A stretch of 5,644 nucleotides of DNA, taken from positions 1 to 5,644 of the forward strand of contig CANRAN010000089.1 in assembly GCA_947628595.1 (NCBI GenBank), read 5' to 3'. Shown piece after piece: positions 1-5,624 of the stretch. Under the pieces are notes generated by a model. It saw only the letters and a list, made by a program, of their open reading frames with translations. It did no database searches and was not told where the DNA came from. Numbering within the stretch: the first letter of the stretch is position 1; the number at the start of each line of letters is the position of its first letter. The position numbers and the translations under genes were made by a program. This stretch comes from an uncultured Clostridia bacterium. Lineage in GTDB: Bacteria; Bacillota; Clostridia; Oscillospirales; Acutalibacteraceae.

Positions 1-482
1 ACGGTATCCTCTGATCTTCTTATACACCACGGGTCTCCGAAACGCTGCCAGTCATCGGCAACCTCAACCTGGAAACCGTCAATTATCTCCTGCTTGAACA
101 GACCGTACTTATAGCGTATTCCATAGCCATCAAGCGGTACATCATGTGTAGCCGCTGAATCAAGGAAACAGGCGGCGAGTCTGCCAAGACCACCATTACC
201 GAGAGCGGCATCGTCAATTTCCTCAAACACATTGATATCTACACCTTTATCGGCGAGAAGCTTTGTTGTCTGCTCCAAAACACCAAGATTATACAGGTTG
301 TTATAAACCATACGACCCATAAGGAATTCTGCTGACAAATAGTAAGCTCTCCTCTGATTAGCATGATTTCTCCTGCTTTCAGCCCATTTTTCCGAGATGT
401 CACCCATGATTGCTTTGCCGAGTGCATCATGAAGCTCCGCGGGAGAAAGCTCTCCGAGCTCCTTGCAATACTCGTTCTTTGC
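1..482 (-). other. Glycogen phosphorylase domain (N-terminal portion) of the fusion protein
   Basis: This is the GlgP-like part of the fusion, about residues 512-671, cut by the window edge. Phosphorylases release glucose 1-phosphate from the non-reducing ends of alpha-1,4-glucans. The visible segment has the family's early helices (ELHDALGKAIMGDISEKWAE), then YYLSAEFLMGR, the glycine-rich LGNGGLGRLAACFLDSAAT, and GYGIRYKYGLFKQEI with DDWQRFGDPW near the edge. There is no SD-preceded start at the junction: the link from MalQ is a lysine-rich, helix-like stretch (about residues 471-511), not a glycine/proline linker. The PLP lysine and the second domain are not visible, so catalytic competence cannot be judged here. 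Confidence 0.85.
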
Positions 483-2015
483 TGTAAGCACGAGGTTGTC
501 GATAATGGCATTTTTCTTCATTTTTTTGTCATCCTCCAGCCTTCTGTAATTTTTGGACAAATTATAAAGTTTCTTCGCAAGTTTGGGAGTTGCGGCTCCT
601 TTTTTCATTCTCCAGGTCCAGTTTCCGCCGAGAGTTGACGGTATGTTTATTCTTGCCTCCGACCCAAGGCCGAGGATGTCCTGCATCTGTACTATCGCAT
701 AATCGCTTACGCTTGAATAAGCCGTGCGGATAAAGCCCCAGTTATATCCCTCTGTTTTATCAAGGCGACAATATTCCTCTGCAAAAGCCACATCCTTTTC
801 GGATGCCTGACTGAGCCAGCCCATAATGGTATCATTATCATGTGTACCTGTATAGCATACGCTGTTACTCGTATAATTATGGGGAAGATAATTGCTGTCT
901 TCCTTTGAATCAAATGCAAATTCAAGAATTTTCATACCCGGATAACCGGATTCCTCAAGAAGCTTCTTTACGCCCGGTGTCTGAAGACCGAGATCCTCCG
1001 CAATTATCGGAACATCTCCCAGACGCTGCTTCATTTTTTCAAAGAATCTCATCTTGGGTCCGTCTATCCACTCACCCTTAACAGCATCCTTTGCGCCATA
1101 GGGTATAGCATAGAACTGATCAAATGCTCTGAAGTGGTCTATACGGGTAACATCAAACATTCTTGCCGCACCCGCTATTCTCTTTATCCACCAATCAAAG
1201 CCTGTTTCCTCAAGATAGATCCAGTCGTAGAGGGGATTTCCCCAAAGCTGTCCGGTCTCCGAGAAATAGTCCGGAGGACAGCCCGCTACGCAGACGGGTC
1301 TGCGTTCATCATCAAGCCAGAACACCTCGGGATTTGCCCATGTATCCGCACTGTCCATTGCCACATATATAGGCATATCCCCGAACAGCTTTATACCGTT
1401 TTCATTGGCATATTCCTTGAGTTCTGCCCATTGCTTATAGAACATAAACTGTGTCCATTTCCAGAACATTACGTCCTCATAAAGCAATCTGAGATAGTAA
1501 TCTATCGTATCGGGATTACGATATTTGATAAGCGAATCCGGCCATTCCGTCCATGCCTTATCATCAAAGAACTTCTTGACCGCCATATACAAGGCATAAT
1601 CTGTCAGCCAACTGTTCTCATCCCTCATGAAATCCCAAAATTCCTGCTGATTTTTTTGCTTAAAGGCCTCATAAGCCTGTCTGAGCACATCAAATCTCAC
1701 ATTGTATATTCTTTCATAATCAATGTACTGAGAGTTTGAACCCCAATCAATCTTTTTCAGCTCTTCTCTTGTCAGCAAGCCATCCTCGCAAAGCAAATCA
1801 AGGTCGATCATATACGGGTTACCCGCATATGTTGAAAACGACTGATATGGTGAATCACCATAGCTTGTCGGACCTACCGGCAGCAACTGCCAGTACTTCT
1901 GACCTGAAGCCTTGAGAAAGTCAATAAACTCATAGGCTGCTTTGCCCATTGTGCCTATCCCGTAGGGAGAAGGCAACGAAGTTATCGGCATCAATATGCC
2001 TGCACTTCTTGGCAT
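1..2015 (-). CDS. malQ-glgP: MalQ-GlgP fusion: 4-alpha-glucanotransferase joined to glycogen/maltodextrin phosphorylase (3' end beyond window)
   Basis: I translated this frame by hand from the ATG at 2015-2013 to the window edge: 671 codons and no stop. Residues 1 to about 490 are a complete GH77 amylomaltase, which transfers 4-alpha-glucan segments between maltodextrins. The N-terminus carries the family's LPSPYGIGTMG, and YWQLLPVGPTSYGDSPYQS follows. The nucleophile is D293 in RIDHFRAFDQFYAIP, the acid/base is E340 in IIAEDLG, and D393 lies in TGTHDNDT (389-396). The domain closes with STLGGNWTWRMK (460-471). From about residue 512 the same frame becomes the N-terminus of a GT35 phosphorylase, with RRAYYLSAEFLMGR (555-568) and LGNGGLGRLAACFLDS (605-620). 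The pyridoxal-phosphate half lies off the left edge. If that half is intact, the protein would be roughly 1,250-1,300 residues (inferred from usual GlgP length). The start is the only in-frame ATG after an upstream TAG; GGAG at 2030-2027 precedes it by 11 nt. The enzyme is probably cytosolic. Domain calls are firm; the fusion rests on the absence of any stop. Confidence 0.93.
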   Translation of the reverse strand, partial: MPRSAGILMPITSLPSPYGIGTMGKAAYEFIDFLKASGQKYWQLLPVGPTSYGDSPYQSFSTYAGNPYMIDLDLLCEDGLLTREELKKIDWGSNSQYIDYERIYNVRFDVLRQAYEAFKQKNQQEFWDFMRDENSWLTDYALYMAVKKFFDDKAWTEWPDSLIKYRNPDTIDYYLRLLYEDVMFWKWTQFMFYKQWAELKEYANENGIKLFGDMPIYVAMDSADTWANPEVFWLDDERRPVCVAGCPPDYFSETGQLWGNPLYDWIYLEETGFDWWIKRIAGAARMFDVTRIDHFRAFDQFYAIPYGAKDAVKGEWIDGPKMRFFEKMKQRLGDVPIIAEDLGLQTPGVKKLLEESGYPGMKILEFAFDSKEDSNYLPHNYTSNSVCYTGTHDNDTIMGWLSQASEKDVAFAEEYCRLDKTEGYNWGFIRTAYSSVSDYAIVQMQDILGLGSEARINIPSTLGGNWTWRMKKGAATPKLAKKLYNLSKNYRRLEDDKKMKKNAIIDNLVLTAKNEYCKELGELSPAELHDALGKAIMGDISEKWAESRRNHANQRRAYYLSAEFLMGRMVYNNLYNLGVLEQTTKLLADKGVDINVFEEIDDAALGNGGLGRLAACFLDSAATHDVPLDGYGIRYKYGLFKQEIIDGFQVEVADDWQRFGDPWCIRRSEDT

Positions 2016-2035
2016 AGATAAATCATCTCCATTCT

Positions 2036-2050
2036 ATTATATTATATTAT
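2036..2050 (-). repeat. Three tandem ATAAT units giving overlapping TATAAT boxes
   Basis: The plus strand reads ATTAT three times without interruption. On the minus strand this makes two perfect TATAAT hexamers (2046-2041 and 2041-2036). A weak -35-like TTCACG (2070-2065) lies 18 bp upstream of the first. Transcription from the first would start only a few bases before the SD at 2030-2027, so it is a poorer promoter candidate than the one at 2108-2136. It may be plain AT-rich sequence. Confidence 0.3.
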
Positions 2051-2107
2051 TCTGATTTTTTCCACGTGAAGTTTGAAATTTTCTTATACTTTTTACATTC
2101 GTCATAT

Positions 2108-2136
2108 ATTTTATCATAATATTTAAATATAATCAA
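2108..2136 (-). promoter_or_regulatory. Candidate sigma-A promoter for malQ-glgP
   Basis: On the minus strand TTGATT (2136-2131) is followed after 17 bp by TAAAAT (2113-2108). TGA directly upstream of the -10 gives an extended -10 (TGN). Transcription would start near 2101, leaving a leader of about 85 nt before the ATG. This is the best-matching promoter in the spacer. The call is by consensus only. Confidence 0.5.
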
Positions 2137-2153
2137 TACTTTTGCACAAATTT

Positions 2154-2189
2154 TTAGTGTAAAAAAGTAAAAAAAAGCTCTACATTCAT
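2154..2189 (-). CDS. Possible 11-codon small ORF with strong SD
   Basis: An ATG at 2189-2187 opens the peptide MNVELFFTFLH and stops at TAA (2156-2154). AAAGGGAG at 2205-2198 precedes it by 8 nt, an almost ideal SD and spacing. It lies between pncC and the candidate malQ-glgP promoter, so it would be translated from a pncC read-through transcript, not from the malQ-glgP transcript. The hydrophobic run comes from a poly-T tract, so the ORF may be chance. I recognise no family. Confidence 0.2.
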   Translation of the reverse strand: MNVELFFTFLH

Positions 2190-2271
2190 TTTTCTTACTC
2201 CCTTTCCTGTTAAAAATACCGCAAAAATTACGACAGAAATACTAAATCAAGCATGACAAACATAGAATATA

Positions 2272-2766
2272 TTACAAGAGTTCTGCCATCTCCTTTGCTA
2301 TTTTCAGAGCATAAATTGAGGAAAGCTCCCTTATTTTATTTCTGTCATTTTTCCCGTTTTCGGAAAAATTAAATTTATATGCCCTGCTTTCCTTTGCAGA
2401 CACACCTATATATACAAGTCCCACAGGCTTGTCCTCACCTCCGCCTCCCGGACCGGCTATTCCTGTTGTTGAAACCCCTATATCCGCCCCCGAAAGCATT
2501 TTTATTCCCTTCGCCATTTCAATGGCAGTCTGTTCGCTGTATTCTGTATATTTGTCAAGCGTTTCCCGTGATACTCCGAGCAATTCATGCTTTATTCTGT
2601 TTGAATAAGAGCATACACCACATTCAATAACCTCGGAAGCACCTGATACCTGAGTAATAAATTCGGATATCATCCCGCCTGTCAGGCTCTCGGCGGTTGC
2701 TATTTTCAACTTTTTATTTTTCAGCAACTCGACAAGCTGCTGCTGTATGCTTATATTTTCCTGCAT
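2272..2766 (-). CDS. pncC: Nicotinamide-nucleotide amidase, stand-alone CinA C-terminal domain protein
   Basis: This 164-residue protein is the CinA C-terminal (PncC) domain alone; the N-terminal MoCF/COG1058 domain of full-length CinA is absent, as in E. coli PncC. The family deamidates nicotinamide mononucleotide to nicotinate mononucleotide in the pyridine nucleotide cycle, in the cytosol. Visible motifs are TAESLTGG (24-31, with the catalytic serine at 27), YSNRIKHELLGV (54-65, with the conserved lysine probably K59), GVSTTGIAGPGGGG (97-110), KPVGLVYIGV (113-122) and the C-terminal DRNKIR helix (141-146). Length is normal for the short form. The ATG at 2766 follows a run of six G (2779-2774) by 7 nt. 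It is transcribed divergently from the acyltransferase operon. No GC-rich terminator follows the stop, so read-through into malQ-glgP is possible. The older 'competence/damage-inducible' name should not be read as a function here. Confidence 0.93.
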   Translation of the reverse strand: MQENISIQQQLVELLKNKKLKIATAESLTGGMISEFITQVSGASEVIECGVCSYSNRIKHELLGVSRETLDKYTEYSEQTAIEMAKGIKMLSGADIGVSTTGIAGPGGGGEDKPVGLVYIGVSAKESRAYKFNFSENGKNDRNKIRELSSIYALKIAKEMAELL

Positions 2767-2797
2767 TACCTTTCCCCCCGATTATAAACATATAATT

Positions 2798-2826
2798 ATT
2801 CTATCATTTTTTGCTCAAAAGCACAA
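2798..2826 (-). promoter_or_regulatory. Candidate promoter for pncC
   Basis: TTGTGC (2826-2821) and TAGAAT (2803-2798) on the minus strand are separated by 17 bp, with TGA before the -10 forming an extended -10. The start would be near 2791, about 25 nt before the ATG. The -35 is weak (3 of 6). A further TATAAT at 2786-2781 is too close to the SD to be a convincing -10. Confidence 0.4.
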
Positions 2827-2854
2827 TAATTTTGTTGTAAATAACGAAATTATT
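2825..2854. repeat. Inverted repeat between the divergent genes (site 1)
   Basis: The arms AATAATTT (2825-2832) and AAATTATT (2847-2854) are perfect reverse complements. Inside them GTT (2834-2836) pairs with AAC (2843-2845) around the hexamer GTAAAT; only T2833/G2846 is mismatched, and it would be a G-U pair in RNA. The core TTTGTT-N6-AACGAA (2831-2848) resembles the repeat at 2912-2929. It sits just upstream of the proposed pncC -35. It could be a regulator-binding site or just an AT-rich palindrome. Confidence 0.4.
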
Positions 2855-2877
2855 TATTTATCTATATGGATTTGCGT

Positions 2878-2906
2878 TTGTTAATATTTTATTAATAATT
2901 TAATTT
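2878..2906 (+). promoter_or_regulatory. Candidate promoter for the crtO-like/rsmE/mtnN/HAD operon
   Basis: TTGTTA (2878-2883) and TAATTT (2901-2906) are 17 bp apart, with transcription predicted near 2913. An alternative -10, TAAAAT at 2907-2912, lacks a -35 at good spacing. The region is so AT-rich that matches are cheap, so confidence is low. The predicted start lies inside the inverted repeat at 2910-2931. Confidence 0.3.
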
Positions 2907-2909
2907 TAA

Positions 2910-2931
2910 AATTTGTATGGAGTTACAAATT
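2910..2931. repeat. Perfect inverted repeat at the operon start (site 2)
   Basis: AATTTGTA (2910-2917) and TACAAATT (2924-2931) are exact reverse complements around the hexamer TGGAGT. At the DNA level the position, at or just after the predicted transcription start, suits a repressor operator. In RNA it would form an 8-bp, mostly A-U hairpin in the leader. No U-tract follows, so it is not an intrinsic terminator. Confidence 0.45.
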
Positions 2932-2949
2932 ACAGTCAGATACAGAAAC

Positions 2950-2954
2950 GGAGG
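2950..2954 (+). promoter_or_regulatory. SD (GGAGG) that sets the start of the acyltransferase
   Basis: GGAGG lies 7 nt before the ATG at 2962. The earlier in-frame ATG at 2917 lies within an arm of the inverted repeat, has no SD, and would add 15 residues unlike the family N-terminus. Position 2962 is therefore preferred. Confidence 0.85.
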
Positions 2955-2961
2955 TATTTAT

Positions 2962-3483
2962 ATGCTCAGAAATCTACCACTCGATGATGCTATACTTACA
3001 AATGTAATACTTGCTGCTATATGGCATTTTATAACATTTTTACTGTGCACGTCCATTAATACAGGCTTTTTTGATGCCTCCAAGAAAATATATCAGCCTC
3101 GAACTTGGGAAAATGACGGAAAGATATATAATGATGTCCTTAAAATAAACCGTTGGAAGGATCTTCTCCCCCAACATATCGGAAAGGACGGCTTTTCCAA
3201 AAGTCACCTCACGGATGTGTCTGTTGACTATCTTGACGAATTTATAATGGAAACCTGCCGTGGTGAATGGAACCATAGCATGAATTGTCTTTTTGCAGTT
3301 GTTCTCTTTGCAGTAAACGGATTCCTTATGGCAGTAGTCCTATCCCTGCTCCTGCTTGTCGGAAATTTACCCTTTGTCATTATACAGAGATATAACAGGT
3401 TCAGACTTCAGAAGCTCCGCAGAATGATTATCCGCAGGAGTGAGAAAATGCGGAACAAAGAAACTTCAGGTGTTGCCGTATAA
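2962..3483 (+). CDS. CrtO-like membrane acyltransferase (glycosyl-4,4'-diaponeurosporenoate acyltransferase family)
   Basis: This 173-residue protein resembles, from memory, S. aureus CrtO, which acylates the glucose of a carotenoid glycoside in staphyloxanthin synthesis. Shared landmarks are an N-terminal membrane helix (about 13-31), INRWKDLLP (62-70; CrtO has a VRKWK segment), a conserved SHL (81-83), FIMETCRGEWNH (94-105; CrtO has an IIETKRAE segment), a long hydrophobic stretch (about 107-135), and the diagnostic NLPFVIIQRYNRFRL (135-149; CrtO has VPIIIVQRYNRPRL). A basic tail (about 149-166) suggests a cytosolic C-terminus. Length is close to CrtO. No carotenoid gene is visible nearby, so the acyl acceptor is unknown and a role in another glycolipid is only an inference. 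It is first in the plus-strand operon, 28 bp before rsmE. I leave the symbol blank because the family assignment is good but the substrate is not established. Confidence 0.78.
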   Translation: MLRNLPLDDAILTNVILAAIWHFITFLLCTSINTGFFDASKKIYQPRTWENDGKIYNDVLKINRWKDLLPQHIGKDGFSKSHLTDVSVDYLDEFIMETCRGEWNHSMNCLFAVVLFAVNGFLMAVVLSLLLLVGNLPFVIIQRYNRFRLQKLRRMIIRRSEKMRNKETSGVAV

Positions 3484-3511
3484 ATTCAGATAATATAAAA
3501 GGAATAAAATT

Positions 3512-4243
3512 ATGGATTGGTTTTTTGCAGAAAATGTCGGAGAAGAGGGCAGCACCTACCTTGTTACAGGCGAGGATGCGGTACATATAACAAAGTCCCT
3601 GAGAATGTCAGTCGGAGAAGTAATAACGCTTTGCGGAAATGATAAAAAGGAGAGGCTTTGCAGAATTGAACATATTTCTCCCGATGGGGTGCTTGTGAGG
3701 GTATGCTCTGCTGAGGAATGTACGCATGAGCCTGATATTGAGGTTACATTATATTTTGCCCTTACAAAGGGAGATAAACCCGAAACCGTAATACAAAAAT
3801 CAATCGAGCTTGGCGTTCACAGGATTGTTCCCGTTCTGACGGAGAGATGTATTTCACGCCCCGACAATAAAGCTGCACATAATAAGCTGTTGCGGTACCG
3901 AAAAATTGCCCTGCAGGCGGCAATGCAGTCACGACGTGGGATAATACCGGAGGTTTCTCCCCTTACTGATCTGCATGAAATCTTGAAAGAGCTTTCATAC
4001 TATAATAAGGTTATTTTATTCTATGAGGGAGGCGGTGAACCACTGAGAAAGATTATATCCGAAAAAGATAAAAAAATCGCTGTATTCATAGGTCCGGAAG
4101 GGGGCTTCGGAGAGTCTGAGGTAGCTTTCCTTAAAGAGAATGGGGCTTTACTTTCCACACTCGGCAAAAGAATATTGAGAGCGGAAACCGCACCTGTTGT
4201 GGCACTTGCTGCAATTATGCTGCATACAGGAAACCTTGAATGA
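3512..4243 (+). CDS. rsmE: 16S rRNA (uracil-1498-N3)-methyltransferase
   Basis: This 243-residue SPOUT-class enzyme methylates N3 of U1498 of 16S rRNA in the assembled small subunit, using SAM. The N-terminal PUA-like RNA-binding domain (about 1-73) includes HITKSLRMSVGE (25-36). The C-terminal trefoil-knot domain begins around LYFALTKGDKPETVIQKSIELGV (80-102). It continues with the family motifs AAMQSRRGIIPEV (136-148), IGPEGGFGESE (193-203) and LGKRILRAETAPVVAL (217-232), which form the SAM-binding knot. Length is typical. AAAGGA ends 8 nt before the ATG. It lies 28 bp after the acyltransferase and 23 bp before mtnN, so co-transcription is likely. Nothing is broken. Confidence 0.96.
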   Translation: MDWFFAENVGEEGSTYLVTGEDAVHITKSLRMSVGEVITLCGNDKKERLCRIEHISPDGVLVRVCSAEECTHEPDIEVTLYFALTKGDKPETVIQKSIELGVHRIVPVLTERCISRPDNKAAHNKLLRYRKIALQAAMQSRRGIIPEVSPLTDLHEILKELSYYNKVILFYEGGGEPLRKIISEKDKKIAVFIGPEGGFGESEVAFLKENGALLSTLGKRILRAETAPVVALAAIMLHTGNLE

Positions 4244-4266
4244 TCAAACGCAGAGGAGAATAGTCA

Positions 4267-4977
4267 ATGATAGGAATAATCGGAGCAATGGATAAGGAGA
4301 CAGACGGATTTATTGAAATAATGCAAAATCCGCATGAAAGAATTATCAGCTCAGTTAAGTTTACATCGGGAAAAATATATGGTAAAGATTGTGTTGTTGC
4401 CAAATGCGGAATAGGTAAGGTAAATGCAGCGGTATGCGCACAGACAATGATACTTGAATACAATCCTGACAGAATTATAAACAGTGGCATCGCAGGAAGT
4501 ACATCCGATAAAACACATATAGGCAGTGTTGTAATAGCGAACAATGTAATTCAGCATGATTTTGATACTACTATGTTGGGCGATGAGTCAGCGACACTTT
4601 TTCTTCCCGATAATACGAGTATAAAGTATATTCCCTGTGATAATAAGCTTTGCAATGAGCTTGAGCAGACCTGTTCGGATCTTGGAGATATTGATTTTAT
4701 CATAGGCACCGTAGCAACAGGTGACCAATTTATCGGAACAAGGGAAAGCCGATTTGATATCAATAAATCCTTTGGTGCCATTGCCTGCGAAATGGAGGGA
4801 GGCAGCATAGGTCAGGTTTGTTACATAAACAAAATTCCGTTCTGCATACTTCGCTCAATTTCAGATGACAGTACAAGTGATGACAGTGCGGAGGTTGAAT
4901 ATAATACATTTGCAAAATCGGCCGCCGAAAAGGCAATAGAAATAATTACCGCCTATATCAAGAGGATATCACAATGA
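4267..4977 (+). CDS. mtnN: 5'-methylthioadenosine/S-adenosylhomocysteine nucleosidase
   Basis: This 236-residue cytosolic hydrolase cleaves the glycosidic bond of SAH, MTA and 5'-deoxyadenosine, releasing adenine. Motifs in order are IGIIGAMDKE (2-11; E11 matches the water-activating glutamate), GIGKVNAA (48-55), INSGIAGS (71-78; usually NTGSAGG), HDFD (97-100), GTVATGDQFI (147-156), CEMEGGSIGQVCY (174-186; M176 and E177 contact the ribose) and LRSISDDS (195-202; D200 matches the catalytic aspartate, E. coli D197). All key residues are present and length is normal. AGAGGAG (4252-4258) lies 8 nt before the ATG. It follows rsmE, whose reaction makes SAH, one of its substrates. Its stop overlaps the next gene's start. 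In species with LuxS it also feeds autoinducer-2 synthesis; no luxS is visible here. Confidence 0.95.
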   Translation: MIGIIGAMDKETDGFIEIMQNPHERIISSVKFTSGKIYGKDCVVAKCGIGKVNAAVCAQTMILEYNPDRIINSGIAGSTSDKTHIGSVVIANNVIQHDFDTTMLGDESATLFLPDNTSIKYIPCDNKLCNELEQTCSDLGDIDFIIGTVATGDQFIGTRESRFDINKSFGAIACEMEGGSIGQVCYINKIPFCILRSISDDSTSDDSAEVEYNTFAKSAAEKAIEIITAYIKRISQ

Positions 4978-5624
4978 TAAATTTTAAGGGAATAATTTTT
5001 GACATGGACGGAGTAATATTCGATTCTGAAAGACTGTATCTCGAATGTTGTATGGAGGCTGCCAAGCTGTTCGGTCTTGATGATATGGAAAATACCTGTC
5101 TGTCATGTATTGGTCTGAATACACAAAGAACGCTTGCAAGGTTTTCAGAGGTTTACGGCGAGGATTTTCCCGTGAACAATTTTTGGGATGAGGCAACCTC
5201 AAGGTTTGCCGAAAAGGTACAGAATAATCTATTGCCTGTCAAAAAAGGTGCGAGAGAGCTTCTTGAGTATCTCAAAAGTAATAATGTTCCCGTTGCCCTT
5301 GCCTCCTCAACTATAACCGAGAGAGTTTGCAGTGAGCTTGCAGCGGCAGGACTTATTGAGTACTTCGATGTTACAGTCGGAGGTGATATGGTAAGGAAAA
5401 GTAAGCCAGAGCCGGATATTTTTCTTTTTGCAGCGGATAGGTTAGGAATATCCGCAAAAGATTGCTGTATAATTGAGGACAGCTTTAACGGTGTACGAGC
5501 AGCAAACGCTTCGGGGGCATTTGTTATTATGGTTCCCGATCTTATTCAGCCGACTGAGGAAATAGACCGTCTTGCGAATATAGTTTTACCCTCACTTTTG
5601 GAAGTTAAAAAATACTTTGAATAG
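4974..5624 (+). CDS. HAD superfamily (subfamily IA) sugar-phosphate phosphatase-like hydrolase
   Basis: This 216-residue protein has all four HAD motifs: FDMDGVIFDSE (9-19; nucleophile D10, acid/base D12), ALASST (108-113; motif II serine), KSKPEPD (142-148; K144) and IIEDSFNG (166-173; E168/D169 bind Mg). A helical cap (about 15-85) sits between motifs I and II, as in the phosphoglycolate phosphatase and beta-phosphoglucomutase group. The cap lacks the histidine and arginine expected of beta-phosphoglucomutase: SERLYLE follows motif I and CIGLNTQRT sits in the cap. A phosphatase is therefore more likely than a mutase. The substrate cannot be read from sequence. The ATG overlaps the mtnN stop (ATGA, 4974-4977) and AGAGGA (4961-4966) precedes it by 7 nt, indicating translational coupling. 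The 20 bp after its stop hold nothing I can identify. Confidence 0.9.
   Translation: MINFKGIIFDMDGVIFDSERLYLECCMEAAKLFGLDDMENTCLSCIGLNTQRTLARFSEVYGEDFPVNNFWDEATSRFAEKVQNNLLPVKKGARELLEYLKSNNVPVALASSTITERVCSELAAAGLIEYFDVTVGGDMVRKSKPEPDIFLFAADRLGISAKDCCIIEDSFNGVRAANASGAFVIMVPDLIQPTEEIDRLANIVLPSLLEVKKYFE

Larger units (their letters stand above)
2016..2271. other. AT-rich spacer between pncC and malQ-glgP
   Basis: This stretch is strongly AT-rich with no full-size gene on either strand. It holds the candidate promoter at 2108-2136, the ATAAT repeat at 2036-2050, the small ORF at 2154-2189, and a short palindrome-like TTTGTGCAAA (minus strand 2150-2141) just upstream of the promoter. No convincing intrinsic terminator for pncC and no riboswitch is seen. 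Confidence 0.6.

Noticed and set aside
1134..1739. Plus-strand open frame of 201 codons opposite malQ
   Set aside because: Its codons are in exact register with the antisense of malQ codons, the arrangement that most often yields long spurious frames. It has no convincing SD, resembles no known protein, and malQ has full motifs across the same span.
2161..2198. Possible intrinsic terminator of pncC: minus-strand GTAAGAAAAA pairing with TTTTTTTTAC, then six T
   Set aside because: The stem is almost all A-U with a G-U pair and a 12-nt loop, too weak for a confident call. The same bases are better explained by poly-A/T runs or by the small ORF.
2831..2848. Rex-type redox operator or BirA-type box
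   Set aside because: The arms begin TTTGTT/AACGAA with a 6-bp spacer. Rex sites (TTGTTAA-N4-TTAACAA) have different arms and spacing, and BirA sites have a longer spacer.
2917..2961. Upstream ATG extending the acyltransferase by 15 residues
   Set aside because: It has no SD, lies within an inverted repeat at or near the likely transcription start, and adds residues unlike the family. The ATG at 2962 has GGAGG at ideal spacing.
4215..4808. Minus-strand frames opposite mtnN
   Set aside because: They lie within a gene that has every MtnN motif, and they show no SD or recognisable protein features.
4974..5624. Beta-phosphoglucomutase, tempting because of the nearby maltodextrin enzymes
   Set aside because: The histidine after motif I and the arginine in the cap that the mutase needs are not seen, and the gene belongs to the mtnN operon, not to malQ-glgP.
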